From NCBI GenBank assembly GCA_024760905.1, contig CM045745.1, positions 17,556,282 through 17,620,281 on the forward strand: a stretch of 64,000 nt of DNA, in the 5' to 3' direction. Each line of letters opens with the position of its first letter. The stretch's first letter is position 1. The DNA comes from Plotosus lineatus. Lineage: Eukaryota > Chordata > Actinopteri > Siluriformes > Plotosidae. Under the pieces are notes generated by a model. That model was not told the DNA's origin, ran no database searches, and saw only the letters and a list, made by a program, of their open reading frames with translations. A program made the position numbers and the translations under genes. This document shows, piece by piece, positions 1-12,002 of the stretch.

Positions 1-25
1 TGTGTGTGTGTGTGTGTGTGTGTGT
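1..25. repeat. (TG)n microsatellite at window edge
   Basis: The window opens inside an uninterrupted TG dinucleotide run, so its true length is unknown. Confidence 0.95.
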
Positions 26-1195
26 CGTGTGTCTGTAAAGGCAGCATAGAACGGGATGACTGTATGGGGGCTTTCCAGCAGACCTGAACTGCCTCTGTTT
101 GCACAGGGAAGCCAGCAACTGGCTGAACGGCCACCTGTCTGTCTGATTTTATCCACTGAGGCCCGGCTCAGTACGATTTTTGGGGGTGGGTGAAAGCATA
201 AATGTAATTAAAGGGCCATAAGGAGGCTTTATTAGCATGAGGCAGGATATTGATGTGTAAACGGCTGGAGATGCAAGAGTTTGGCTTCCCCATTGCATTT
301 TTTTTTTTTTTTTTACCAAGAAGGAAGGAGCAGTTCTTCCACCTGTTCTCCTAGTTGAAAAAGCTCCTGGGAGAAGAAGTGTGCCACAATAGTGACTCTT
401 CTTTTTATGGTGGGGGTTGGGGGCATTAGAGCGAAGCCGGGTGAGTTACAGTGAGGGCTTGTGTAATATTTATTATTCACTGATGAAGAATTATTTGATA
501 ATTTAATGAGCGATTCGTGCTCTTTTCTTGAACGCTCACAAATGATTTCTGATCAAGAAAGTAAAATGATGTAAAAGAACCAAAGAATTCTCCCTTGATA
601 TAAATGGACTTGTGTAGTTACATTACTACCTTATGGGAAATCCATGAAAGACTAAATGGCCCCAGTTGTTTTGTGTACGTGATCACTGTGTTTTAGTCAG
701 GCTTTTTAAAATTACCCTCGTGTATAATTTCGGTATGAGATTTCCCTTGAATTTCTTTTCCTTTATGTCCTGGTGAAATACATCCGTTTGCTATTACAAT
801 AATAAAAAGCAGAACATCATTAGTTTCACAAAGATAGTTAATATATAAACCAATCTAGGAGTTACCGTCAACAAACTGGTAATTGTAATAGTGAAAAGTA
901 ACCGAACACTCTTATTTCTGAACTCTACTTGTACAAGTGTTCCTTTCTGTGGTAGAAGAAAAGGTTCTCACCATTGTTCTGTTCAGACACCTATAGTGTT
1001 ATTTGATATACGCAGCAGTGAAAGATGATCTGGTTTGGATGGTAATCTCGGCATCATGTGAAATCATGAAAGTGTTAATCACCTGTTCCAGCGCGACGTG
1101 TCCCGAGGGAAGAGGAATCGCCTTAATGATTTGATTTAACAGGCTTGTCTCTGTTGTTATTTTCATTTTCAGAATGTACTGTTCAGTGGAAGTTT
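26..1195. other. Non-coding stretch, no gene recognised
   Basis: No open frame has recognisable protein similarity and no transposon ends were found. There is a poly-T run near 300-314. The sequence looks like unique intronic or intergenic DNA. Confidence 0.6.
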
Positions 1196-1206
1196 ATCTC
1201 CTGTAG

Positions 1207-1393
1207 TTGTGTGTGTCTGTATGTGTGTCTGTATGTGTGTGTGTGTGTGTGTGTGTGCGTGTGTGTGTGTGTTGCTGGGGTCTGGCCTTGCAAAAGAGAG
1301 GTGAGCTGCTTAAAAGAGAAATGCTCCCACAGGGCCTCTCCCCTTGCCTAATGCCCATTAAGGGGTGTGTGTCTGTGTGTCTGTGTCTGTGAT

Positions 1394-1426
<33 letters not shown>
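1207..1426. repeat. Compound GT/GTCT and (GA)n microsatellites
   Basis: A GT-rich tract with TGTC and TGCG interruptions covers about 1207-1272. A second TGTC tract begins near 1366 and passes into a pure (GA)n run at about 1396-1426. Apparent reading frames here (Cys/Val or Thr/His repeats) are microsatellite translations, not genes. Confidence 0.9.
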
Positions 1427-1428
<2 letters not shown>

Positions 1429-1429
1429 G

Positions 1430-4112
1430 ATGGAGAAAGATAGTGATATAGATGTGGTAGAGATGGAGGTTTTATTGTTGTTGTTGTTGGTGGTGGTGGT
1501 AGTGGCCCTGGTTGTGTGTGTATGAGAAGGTACAACCCCCCCCCCACCACCACCATCACCACCAAGCTTACTTGGTTATCTGAGCAAAGGTGACCACTTT
1601 CCAGAATTAGACACATTAATTTCTCACTTTGTTTGACACGCCTCTTTGTTTCGCCACTTAATTTATCAGCAGTGACAAAGTTGCTCGAAATGGAAAAAGG
1701 AAACCACGCACGAAAGCTGCGAGTTGCATCAGCGTGTCTAGTTTCAGCTTAAAGGAAGCAGCGGTGCATGCGTGCAGTGCTATTGAAGAGATTCAAGACT
1801 TTAATGGAGTGCTAATAAACAGATTTAATTGACAAGTCCAGTGACGCCTTAATTAAGTCCTGGATGATTTGAAATCTGGCTATGTTTTTGGTGCAAGCCA
1901 CACAAGGTGTTTTTTTGTTATGAAGTAGTGTAATTGTTTTTGGTTCCTTGCCACATGAGCATTGTGCTCTTCCTTCCTAAAGTTAGTTTGCATATTTGAG
2001 TAGGAACGCTAATGCTCGCAGTTTTGATGTTCGCACATAGGCGTTTATTCTCGATTGATGGATTGTCCTCTCAATGTATTGATATTTAAATAACTGTTGG
2101 TCAGTACTTGAGCACTACCAGCTTTATCAGAGATCAGAATGTATTTATTGAGACCAGAGTTAAGCTGATGGAAGTGCAGTATTATGAAACACCGGGGAGA
2201 GCGGACAGAAATCCCAGTTCCTCCATTGTGTTTGCTTTGGCTCGCCTCATGGATAAGGACAGGGGAAAAAAAACAGGCTGCAGAGAAGAGTGCTGTTTAC
2301 AGTGCAATTTACTTTCAGAGTTTCCTGATTCCTGCTCCACACGTTGGTTCTGTTTACAGCCTCGCGAAAGAACTTTCCTTTTTTCAGCGTCAGCACTTTT
2401 GAGATTTTTAACATGCAGGATGTTTCATTCAGAAAGCATGAAGTGGTTCCCCTCAAGCTCGCCGCTTATTCGACTTCACATTCAGCTGTGTGGGATTTAT
2501 TTTCATTGCTAGTTTTTCCGTTGAATGATTTCAGAATAATGAGCGACACGCAGAGCTTTTTATATTAAATACCTTCATTAAATAACATCCGAATCAAATG
2601 ACCCCTTATCAGGTACGGTTGTTTTGGATTCGGGTTTATTTCCCCATTCGCTAAGTGTGAATATATGCAAGGGCCTCACAAGTGGAGCGAGTCTGGCTGG
2701 AAGAGAAAGCTGAGCGGAGACACGCTCATTGTGTGATTGTGCGGGACAGCAAACGACTCTCGCTGATGAGCTGTTTGTGTTGGCTGAAGACGAAGGCCTC
2801 GGCGCTGCAGCGTGACTGAGTGACGGCGAATACTGTCGGGAGGATGGAGGATGTGGAGGGACTTTCTTTTGCATAGCTGTTTATACGAGTTTGCCGAGTA
2901 ACGTAACGGTGGCATTTGCTTTTAGTGCTGTGACAGTCTGACTCGCCGTTATGTGTCGAGGCAGGGCAATGCTAAGCTATAGTGGCACGTCACGTAGGAC
3001 GTCTTTATAACTCCAAACCAAAGAAATGCCAAGTGCCCCAGCGCTTGTTCACATTTCTGCACTGCTTTATTACGATTTTTAGATGAACGGTCATTGAAGC
3101 ACGTAACTATGCCATATATGTAAAGGCATGTTTATTTTATTTACTTTATACTGTATAACTGCTTTTTAATTTTAAAGTTGTGTAAATTTTTTCCCTGTTC
3201 TGCATTTCTTTCTTGATAAACATGATCAGGCAGAGCAAGCTGTTGTTTCTGTAAAGAGACATCTTATTCGAGATTGTGCAGTACTATCCCGAGGTAATTG
3301 AGGAATAAATATCCAATGGTTCTGTGTCTTCAGGAGTTTAAAGTGGTTGATCCTCTCCTCAGAGGTGTTGCCGAGCTAACGTCTGGGTGACCTGCTTTCT
3401 TTCATTCAGAACATCTGGGGTCATGGTTCAGGGGTCATGTGATAAAAATGCACATCCTTCTCTCTCTTTCTGGGTGTTTTCAAACCCTGATGATAATCTC
3501 ACTTCAGCTTATTTTATCAGTAATTATTAAGTTCATCGTTTCATTCTCTTTAAAGGTCAGAACACTTCTGGTTTTTTTTTTTGGTTTTTTTTTTCAACAC
3601 AACTTTTGACCTTTTTTTTGGTTACATCATTCACGAAAACAGGTTCTCAATTGTTTTGTAGCCGAGGACATGTTTAACTATAAAACATTTGAGAATATGC
3701 TGTCCAGATTTTGAGATAATAAAGAACACAATCAGAATATTTGGATATTCCAAACATTATTTAAACTCTGTGCAGTGTGAGAATATGCTGACTGTGTATG
3801 TAAGGCACTTCTTTCACAGAACACATTTTATATTGGATTTACATTCATGTTTTTTATATATATATATATATATGTTGTTTTGGATGAAACACTTGTTGGT
3901 TCAGGTCTGAATTTAAACTATAAAACCTTAATGCACGTCATGACTTTCATAACGGCAGGTGATTTCCGCCAATCCTTAAAAAAATATATTATCTGGGAAA
4001 TATCTGGTTATGCTTTTTTAAGGCCCTGTGAGTTCCTATAGTTCACTTATTTTTAAATATTTCCCCCAAACAGTTGGTCCAGACATGTAGTTTGGAATCC
4101 ATTTACATTCAC
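1430..4112. other. Mostly unique non-coding DNA
   Basis: No gene was recognised. The 1640-1870 part has balanced composition and several TAAT/TTAATTAA cores, without transposon features, and could be a conserved non-coding element (inference only). A (TA)n run of about 10 units sits near 3855-3874 and T-rich runs near 3570-3620. Confidence 0.5.
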
Positions 4113-4114
4113 TC

Positions 4115-4850
4115 ATTTGCCATACTGATTAATCTTATTAGGATTGCAGAGAGGAGTCCATCACAGCCCACATGCGAGGGGAAGGTGGGGTACACCCTGA
4201 ACAGTTCGAGAGTCCGCTGCAGGGTCAACACGCATACAATCATTCACTCTTGCACCTAGGGCAGTGCTTCTGAAATAGTGGGCCGCGCCCCGGTGTGATG
4301 CCGGAGGGGAACACGTGTCACCCTGGGAACATGCTTTTCGGAATCGTGTACGAGAGTTAAGTATACTTGCACCTCCACTCCACTAGTTGGCAGTGGCGCT
4401 CCCATTGTTGCGCTGCGGTGTAGCGGTTTTTCGCACAAGCAAATGATATGAAGTGCAGTAAACAGCCCCTCAAGAAACTACATGGAAAAATTTTCTAACG
4501 GAAACGAAGATATTAAGACATAAATAAGTTGAATGAGCTTAAATAAGGGTGTATTTTTAAATTTCAGGCACATTGGTGCACTTTAAATCTTTTCTATTAC
4601 AGATCAAACAATGTTAATGAAGTTTTTCTTTATTGTAAGTTGAACTATATTCCGTTTCTTTTTTGTTTTTAATGTTAATAAAAATACAATGTTATGCACA
4701 GGTGTACTAATAATTTTATAGACAAATAATACCATTTATAGTCACTCGGGTGGGGGGTAAATTATTTATTTTTTTTCCCAAAGGGGGCGCCACAGAAAAT
4801 TATTGAGAAGCACTAACCTAGGGGTACTTATCTTTCATGAGAGCAATGCA
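4115..4850 (+). repeat. Teleost dispersed repeat, split by a hAT MITE
   Basis: The left part (4115-4261) resembles a very common fish repeat with the phrase 'ggggtacaccctgaacag' followed by 'cattcactcttgcacctaggg'. Related copies are at 36300-36560 and, inverted, at 62060-62345. The repeat is interrupted at 4261/4262 by the hAT MITE and only a few tens of bases continue after 4823. The element class is uncertain. Confidence 0.55.
4262..4815. mobile_element. Non-autonomous hAT transposon (MITE), copy 1
   Basis: The left end starts CAGTGCTTCT and the right end reads AGAAGCACTA, giving short inverted termini of the hAT type (hAT ends typically start CAGTG or CAG). The flanks carry a perfect 8-bp target duplication, acctaggg at 4254-4261 and 4816-4823, which is diagnostic of hAT integration. 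The 554-bp body is AT-rich and has no transposase. A second copy with the same ends and body lies at 28971-29544, so this is a real family. It would depend on an autonomous hAT element elsewhere. Confidence 0.9.
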
Positions 4851-4981
4851 GAAGCGACTGATGCATCGATTTTTGTACCGCAGGAAATTGTGTGTGTTTA
4901 TTGGTCCTCGGTCAATGAACGCTCACTCAGTCCTAGTTGGTACGTTTTGTGTCAATAATATTATTGTTCATGTTGCTGTTA

Positions 4982-5277
4982 GGGGCAGTGGTGGTCTAGT
5001 GGTATAGGGCCACTGTCCCCCCCAGTGCGGCTAACTGGGTTATCAAAGGCGGGCCATGTCTCTCACTGTCTATGGTGAGAGGCATGTAAAAGAACCATTG
5101 CTGACTTTCGTAAAGAGTAGCTGCAAAGTCGTCAGCGTGTTTCTCTCCCTTGCTAAAAAGGGTTGTGACAGGAAGGGCATCCGACGTAAAAACCTCTGCC
5201 AAATCAAACGTACGAATCAGATGATTCACTGTGGCGACTCCTGAGTAAAAGGGAAAAAGCCGAAAGGAAGACAGACA
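4982..5277 (+). mobile_element. tRNA-derived SINE with RTE-like 3' tail (internally deleted head)
   Basis: The head (ggggcagtggtggtctagtgg) is the tRNA-like A-box region also seen at 62924. The B-box segment present there is missing here. The shared SINE body follows, and the tail 'gattcactgtggcgactcctga...gccgaaagg' matches the 3' end of the RTE-like LINE at 49.1-51.3 kb. A 10-bp target duplication, gttgctgtta, sits at 4972-4981 and 5278-5287, so both ends are defined. Pol III transcription followed by LINE-encoded retrotransposition is the inferred route. Confidence 0.88.
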
Positions 5278-5499
5278 GTTGCTGTTATTACATATTTTGT
5301 TATTGCATTAGTAACTAATGTCATGACATTAGTAATATTAGTAGTTTTAGTGTAAACATGTCATTCAGGTAACATAACAAACCTAACATTAGGTCGTATT
5401 ATATAACAACACAGATCTGACATATATGCCAGTTGGTGCCATGTGAACATGTGTTTGTTCCACAAGGCATTTAAAAATAACCAGTTAGCTTAATATGCA

Positions 5500-5641
5500 T
5501 GACTTTTAGACTGTGAAAGGCGTCCCATGCAAGCATGGAGAGAACATGCAACCTCCACCCAGAAACACCCGAACTCAGGACCCTCTTTCCATGACGCAGA
5601 CATAGTAACCATGCCACTGTGCTGCCAATTCTACATTTATG
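5500..5641 (+). repeat. Fragment of teleost dispersed repeat
   Basis: The phrase 'gagagaacatgcaacctccac' followed by 'aaccatgccactgtgctgcc' is typical of the 3' part of a widespread fish repeat. A fragment with the same ending is at 40935-41085. It abuts the pogo-type MITE starting at 5644. Confidence 0.5.
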
Positions 5642-5643
5642 TA

Positions 5644-6201
5644 CAAGGATCCCTCACTTTCCGCAGTTAATTGGGACAGAGATCCTCCACCCGCGACCAA
5701 CGATATCTGCGAAGTAGGATCCCCCCTCCCCCCCAACACCCAGACTGACGTATACGTACATGTATATGTGTATATGATGTCAGGAAATACATATTCAATG
5801 CTATAAATGCTTATAATGACAATTAAAAAAAAGAGAGTAAGATGTATAAAAAAATATAATTACACCCACACAGACACGCGTGCGTGCACACTCGCATGCA
5901 GATGCGTGTGCACGCACTCAGATGCGCACTTGACAAAAATGTAAGTAGTTTTGATGGGGGATTTTTGGGTTGTTTTTTGTTTTGTTTTGTTTATTTTTTT
6001 GTTGTTGCAGAATTGGCCTTGTTTTTGTGGCATTTCCCTTAACATTTCCCCCTATTCTTCCTTAATTTCCTTATTTTTTAAGTCGATGAATATTTTTTAG
6101 AATACTTTAGAATATTTTTTCAAATGCGATCATTGAATTTCATTGAATTTCATTGAATTTTCATCGATTTCATTGAAGCGTGAAGTAGCGAGGGGTCCCT
6201 G
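5644..6201 (+). mobile_element. pogo/Tigger-type MITE (CAAGGATCCCTC family), copy 1
   Basis: The left terminus CAAGGATCCCTCACTTTCC and the right terminus (GAAGTAGCGAGGGGTCCCTG) are imperfect inverted repeats, flanked by TA at 5642-5643 and 6202-6203. TA duplication and CAGGGATCCC-type ends fit Tc1/mariner-pogo derivatives. The 558-bp body has no transposase. Homologous copies are at 34998-35363, 38719-39723 and, inverted, at 53166-53595, all sharing an internal 'acgtatacgtacatgtatatg'-like stretch. Confidence 0.85.
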
Positions 6202-6203
6202 TA

Positions 6204-8572
6204 CACAAATTTTTTTTTTTCCATTGTTGTTGGTTCTAGAATCTGATTGGTACCTAACAAGATATTGAGTTTTCAACTTCAGATAAAGATTTACTGTATA
6301 AGCTTTATTAAGGCTTTGAATATTGCTACGTATGTGGGTCTGCAAAGCTGGAAACATCTCTGGGTTGTGTTACATCATGTATTGAGGCTGAGGTGGCCAT
6401 GGAGGAAGCAGAGAGGGTTTCTTTAAGAAGCATCAAAGCGAAAAAAAAAAGATGGGACTGTCCCCTCACGGCATCTCTCCTCATCTCGTAACTCAGAATT
6501 GAGAGTAAAGCCGGTATGTATGATGGGGATCAAGGAACTGCAGTGAAAGATTTTTTTTCCCCCTTTGTGGTTGCCTCACTTGCAGCAGCGCAGACTAAGC
6601 AGATGGCAAGTGAGAATGCAACACAGACAGTGTATCACTAACACCTTCTGCCTCTGACATTTTCTCTTCTCTTCCTCCACTAAAGTACCACCAGTGGGCT
6701 AACGGTCAGCAGGGACTTATTGAAATGGACAACAGCTTTCTTTTTCTATTTTTTCTCTTCAGAAGCCTGACTTTTTTTTTTTTTTTAAATAAATATACAT
6801 TTTTGTTGTCGTTTTATATCGAGGCTGTGAAATGTTAAGTCCAGGTTATGGGATGAGTACTGAGGCAGAAAGCACGGCGATGCTGCTGAAAATCTGAGCA
6901 GGGGAACTGACTGCAGGACTCCCACCGTCCCCTTTGATCCCCCCCCCCCCTCTGTCTTCTCCTCTAGTGGGTATGAGTCATCTATTTTTTTTTATTTATT
7001 TATTTTTTTAACCAATGAAATATAAGTGATGATGGGTCACTGCGAGTACAAATGTTTTACACATCACGGATTGTGTTTACTGCGGTGCTCTCTGTAAGAA
7101 TCTCTTGAGGTCTTTCACTCAGAGTTAGTAATTCAGCAGCGGCATTCTGGTGCAACTCAGCCATTCACCTCCACTCTGTGGGTTAGACAAAAGATCCAAG
7201 TTAGGGTTTGCAACATGTTTTAAAATCTTTCTCCAGTGAAAGAGCTGTCTGTTATTCCAGTTAGGCAAAGTAAATAGAAGTGGGATAAATATGCTGAGGA
7301 AAAAAAATGAAAGCAGTATATCATAAAATACACAGTAATAAAAGCTAGAATAATAAAATGAAACCAATTAAAGTATAAAATAGCTCAGAAATGTTGGCTT
7401 CTGAAAAAAGGGTTTGGGGAAAGAAATAAAAAGCTGAGACTCATGACCATAAAATGGTGAAGTATTCTTTCTTTCTTTTTTCTATTTTTTTTTGCAAATT
7501 AATACAAAACATTACATGAAGAGAGAAATCTTTCTGAGAACTAGAAATGGTGACTGAAGCGTTACTTTTTGCTTCCCTTCAGTGATTTCAGATATTCACT
7601 GGGAAAGGCTGAGACCACACAATCCGCCTGCTTTAATAACTGAAACAAAAATGGTTGCTGCATCAATTGCATATAAGGGCGACCTGGAAATGTGGAAGCC
7701 AAACCCAAATTTGTATGTAATTCAGTGAATTGTGTATAATTTTTTATCAATATATTTACTGATTTGCAGATTATTATTTTTTGTGTTTACTCTTGCGCAT
7801 AATTGAAATTTGAGGACGGCTTAATTCACAACGATTCCCCTCCCATTTGGGCACATCCATATTAGTTAGAACATAGGGGATAAAATTTCAAACTTTATTT
7901 AGAGGTGATTTTAGTTTACCATAAAGTTAACATCTTGAGGAAACCAAAACAACTTATTTCAAGTGGATATCTCTTGTAGGACAAGAACAGTAATTATTTA
8001 TATTATAGGTTATGAATTCTTTGTTTATTGTTTGATTATTTGATTATTACTTGACATTATTAAAACATTTTTACATACTTGTTCTTATAAAACCAATTTC
8101 TAAGTAGTATTACAGGCTACAAAGCTCTGATCCTCTGCAACCATCACTGGCTACCAGGCCAACTGCTAAAATCAATAAAACGTCATTGAAGAACTAAAAT
8201 AAAAATATCAATGTCTTTTATAATTTTTTCTGTAATGTAAGTAACAAGAAAGAAAAATCTATTTCTTCACTTTTTGTGTGAATTAATCAAGGTTAGGGTC
8301 AAAGCCTTTACTGTAACAAAAAATATCGTTATCAGGTTACATCGCCTTTTTTCCCCCAAGCATTGTCTGCAGACACATGTCCCCGAAAGTTCTGCTGTTG
8401 TTGTCTTCTGTGTTCACAAACAACCTATACAAGTATGTGGCAGTTAGTTTTACAACATATGGATCCCATTTTTGGCAGTTTGGTAATGGTGACCTTTGAC
8501 ATGTTTGCGCTTTTTTCAAGTGAATAAATATTGACAAAAACACCTTAAGAGGGTTGTATTATCCCAACAGCC
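6204..8572. other. Non-coding stretch, no gene recognised
   Basis: AT-rich sequence with several homopolymer runs (T-rich near 6776-6788, C-rich near 6941-6952). No splice-flanked exon or transposon terminus could be assigned. Confidence 0.5.
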
Positions 8573-8576
8573 ACAA

Positions 8577-8930
8577 TGTCAGCCGGCCGGTGTGTATTTA
8601 AAGCGGAATGGCGGGAGAAGGAAGAGTATAATGATTGGATCATCATTGGCAAAAGCCGACATCACGCTTTTTGCAAGACATGTGAAAAAAAATTGCGGTT
8701 GGTGCTCTGGGGGAGAAGCATTAAAGTTGCACATAAAATCAAATCTTACCCATTCAAAAAACATGCAAAGACCTTTAAGAACCAAGTAACATGAGGATAG
8801 TCTGATAACGGATTATTGCAAAGGAAATGCAGTTGAAACAGCTTCTATAAGTGCTAACATTAGCGTTACCATGACTACGCCTGGTGGATCCGCAACCAGT
8901 GCAGGTGTCGACCCGAAGCCAAAGGTAAAG
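8577..8930 (+). pseudogene. Fragment of transposon-type BED-like zinc-finger protein
   Basis: From the ATG at 8577 the frame reads an aromatic/basic start (FKAEWREKEEYNDW), then AFCKTCEKK with a C-x2-C pair. After a +1 shift near 8700 it continues GGEALKLHIKSNLTHSKN, which supplies an H-x(n)-H pair. The order F...W...C-x2-C...GxxAL..H..S..H resembles the N-terminal zinc finger of many hAT-like transposases and transposon-derived fish proteins. No catalytic domain follows. A possible splice donor follows at about 8924 (aag|gtaaag). The frame break and missing remainder make this a relic; the exact family is unassigned. Confidence 0.5.
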
Positions 8931-9069
8931 AAAGTGTTTACATATGCATTTATATTTACATATACATTTAAGAAAGTATGTGGTCGTGTTGTTACAGTTT
9001 ATTAAAATGATTGCATATTTTTCTGCAAAATGATTTAAATTACTTTTATTTGGTTATTACATTGAAAAA

Positions 9070-9173
9070 TGTAGTAGTTGACATTTAAAGAAAGTTTGTA
9101 TTCTTACATATTTTAATATACTGCAAATTAATATATGAAGAATACAAACTTTCTTTAAATGTCAACTATTACA
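9070..9173. repeat. Long near-perfect inverted repeat (hairpin)
   Basis: The left arm (9070-9112) and right arm (9129-9173) are reverse complements with few mismatches. The core of about 31 bp around tagttgacatttaaagaaag is perfect. The loop is only about 16 nt. Such foldback could be a small foldback element, a very short MITE or a hairpin RNA source. Confidence 0.85.
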
Positions 9174-9724
9174 TAAACAGAACTTGAAAATGACAAATTT
9201 TCCTTGAAAAGTGCTTGAATGACATTTGACGCAATGCGTGGGAACCATGATGTATATAAATTTAATCAATATGATGTTAAAATCTAATAACAGACAGACA
9301 CTATAACATTTGGGTGTTTTTTTTCACAGGCAGTGTCTTTTAAATCGTGCCCAGTGATTTGAAACAATAATTAAAGTATAAATTTGATGATATAAACACT
9401 GCACACATTGGCCAGTCCAGCTGAATCCAGGGCTTAGAGCCGAATTATAGTTGCATGGACAAGGTTTCGTACATGGGCTCTGCCGCTACTGGATCAGCAT
9501 ATTCCTGCTTGCTTGGTTTGGCGCATACACACACTGAGGAAAAAAAAAAATTGCATGATGCTCACTGTGCGCCTACTGCATCCTAAGGATTAGACTTTAG
9601 CTGTACATGTACATATGTACTTCAAATCAAGCGTCATAACAGTGTATATTCTTATATTGGAGCACGAATTACAAAAATTACTTCAACTCACTTGAGTTTT
9701 AGTTGTGTCGCATTTTTAACCGGT

Positions 9725-9960
9725 GACATTTTTGCAAAGCAGATTTACAGAGCATACAGATTTGGTTTTGAATTGTACATTTCGCTTTAAGGCCAATACA
9801 TCACAAAAAAAAACAAAACGACAACAAAAAAAAAAACGTGGCAACGGGGCAAGGAACATCTCCCAAAGACAACATGAGTCGGAAAACTTGACGGGCAGCA
9901 GACCCAAAAGGGAAACCCATCCTTGTTTGGGTGATGCCATAGAATGTATATTGTAGCAAA
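9725..9960 (-). repeat. Teleost L2-like tail repeat, minus copy
   Basis: Read on the minus strand it contains the phrase 'cacccaaacaaggatgggtt' followed by 'tccc...gggag...gttccttgc', homologous to the + strand repeat at 11120-11650 and the minus copy at 59700-59975. No coding capacity is apparent. Confidence 0.6.
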
Positions 9961-10095
9961 CTTCCATAAATGTGTGATGTGTTTAAAAAAAATAACATAA
10001 AAGTCTACCTTGTTATCTTGTAATTGTAATGGTTCATAGACAACCAGACATCCAAAGGAATGTTTCCTTTTTCATAATATCCTGAACGTGCACGC

Positions 10096-10120
10096 ACGTG
10101 TGTGTGTGTGTGTGTGTTTG
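10096..10120. repeat. (GT)n microsatellite
   Basis: Short GT run of about 11 units within GC/AT-alternating sequence. Confidence 0.9.
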
Positions 10121-10640
10121 TGTACATGTGTATGCATGCGTGATTGTTTTAGGCAAGCTGCCAACAGAAAAACGGCTCTCCAGGAAGACCCATATGGAAC
10201 ATCTATGGCTTATGCTTAATTTTGGAAGTGGTATGTGTGAAGAAGAAGGTTTTATTTGACTCTGCCCTGTTATTAAAATGTCCCTTTGACTGGTGTCCTG
10301 GACTCAACCATATGTGCCTAGCCTGAGGCGATCCAGTAGGACCAAGTCAAAACAGAATCAACCATGCCGAGCCCTGCTTTTCCAATGTGCTCCACCCTTG
10401 TTTCATTAGTCAGGGAATTTAAAGGCAGAAATTAGTGTCTCAGCTCAGTTAATCCCTTTGCTTCTCAAAATAGGACATTTTATGTCTCCTGCTTCCTTCT
10501 GGGTGTGGTGTGGTTTGAACTGAAGTCAAATAAAGGACTTGTCCTAAAAATCACTTTGGTTTCCTCATGTTTGAATGAAATGACTCGAGAGCCAGGACTT
10601 GATTCCATTCAAACATATTTATTTTAGAAACATCCTAGCA

Positions 10641-10912
10641 GCTGTAACCTAAGGGTTAGAGAAGGGACTTTTGGACCGAAAGGTCGCTGTTTCGATTCCT
10701 GAACCAGCAGGAAAAATGTGTGGCTGTCAGGGAGTGAGCAGCTGCACCTTGTCTCATTCCACAATATTGGCTGATGTGCCCTTGAGCAAGGCTCCTAACC
10801 CCCAGCTGCTCTCTGGGCACCCACAGTGTGTGTTGTAGCCCACTGCTCAAAGTGTGTGCTCACTTTGGAAGGGTTAACTACAAAGGAAATAATTTCCTAT
10901 CAGGATTAATAA
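10641..10912 (+). mobile_element. tRNA-derived SINE, second family
   Basis: The start (cagctgtaacctaagggtta) contains an A-box-like region, and 'tgtttcgattcctga' is B-box-like (canonical GGTTCGANTCC). The body phrase 'tgcccttgagcaaggctcct' followed by 'aacccccagctgctc' is widely found in fish tRNA-derived SINEs. The end is near 'aggattaataaagtatacc'. No clear target duplication was found. Confidence 0.65.
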
Positions 10913-11119
10913 AGTATACCCCCCCCATAAAAAAAAATAAAACAAACAACCAGAAAAAACAAAAAACCCACGAAGTCAAACTCATCACATATTGAAGTGA
11001 TTTGGCTAATTCAAGCAACAACAATTTGAGATGTATCACACCCCAAAGCCTAAAATTTCGAAGATAAATCAATCTATACATTGAGTATGAGCTGTGATTG
11101 TAGGGCAAGACCTATTATG

Positions 11120-11650
11120 AGGGGCGGGGCAATAGCCTAACTGGATAAACATTGGAGTAATGATCCTTCTGCTTTCTGAGTCCTGGTGTGCTGATGCTGG
11201 CCAGAGTTCTCATCTTGGAAGCCCCTCCCTTCTACCAATGAAGATCCATATGGACTTGGATGTGCAATAACAAAGTGTGAATATCACTTTTCACTGCTGG
11301 TGATATAAACTCTTGTCCCACAATTATTTAGGACTTCCAGTTGTGGTGTAACCAACCGGACTACATTTTGGACTGTAATGAATATCTCTCATATGGCTTG
11401 TATTTTTATGGTTCCACCCAAATGAGGATGGGTTTCCCTTTTTGGCCTGGTTCCTCTCAAGGTTTCTTTCTCATGTTAACTGAGGGAGTTTTTCCTTGTC
11501 TCCGTTTCCACAGGGTTGCTCATTGGAGGTGTGTAGGGGTTATAGAAAAACGTTTCCTTTATATTTTTTAAATTCATACTTTTATTGTGTAAAGCTGCTT
11601 TTGCGACATTGTCAATTACAAAAGCGCTATATGAATCAAACGGGATTGAT
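11120..11650 (+). repeat. Teleost L2-like dispersed repeat
   Basis: The phrases 'ggttcctctcaaggtttctt', 'agggagtttttccttgtctc' and 'tgtgtaaagctgcttttgcg' ending in 'aaaagcgctatatgaatcaa' are characteristic of an abundant fish repeat with an L2/CR1-like 3' end. Inverted copies lie at 9725-9960 and 59700-59975. It is not a gene; the open frame here is incidental. Confidence 0.7.
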
Positions 11651-11789
11651 CTAGTACGATGTGTTTATCAGAGTTTTTCAAATTATGATGAACTATGACA
11701 TTGAAATGAGAATATATCCGCTTATTAGCCACCGTTTAACACTGGGTGAAAGCTATGAAAAGATATAAAACATCAAGTTTAATTATAGT

Positions 11790-11957
11790 TGTTGGAAGGC
11801 CATGCATCATTCACTCGTCTCACTTACTCATTTGCTGAACCTCTGAATGCTATTAGAGTCATGGAGACTACTAGGGTCTGAGCTGGCACGGGATGAAGGG
11901 TACGCACTGAACAACTTGCCAGACAATCAAAAGTCAAATACTCCACACACACACACG

Positions 11958-12002
<45 letters not shown>

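Noticed and set aside
1145..1616. Open frames on both strands with Val/Cys or Thr/His runs
   Set aside because: They are translations of GT/CA microsatellites; the same applies near 11950, 47100, 53600 and 55670.
5869..5925. Regularly spaced ACGC/GATGCG motifs that could suggest a CRISPR-like array
   Set aside because: Short degenerate alternating purine-pyrimidine sequence inside a MITE, with no repeat-spacer structure.
9237..9244. Exact CGTGGGAA, the canonical RBPJ/CSL binding site (also at 23691 and a TGTGGGAA near 35656), suggesting autoregulation
   Set aside because: An 8-base motif is expected about twice by chance in 64 kb on two strands. One site lies in a MITE, and there is no clustering or paired-site arrangement.
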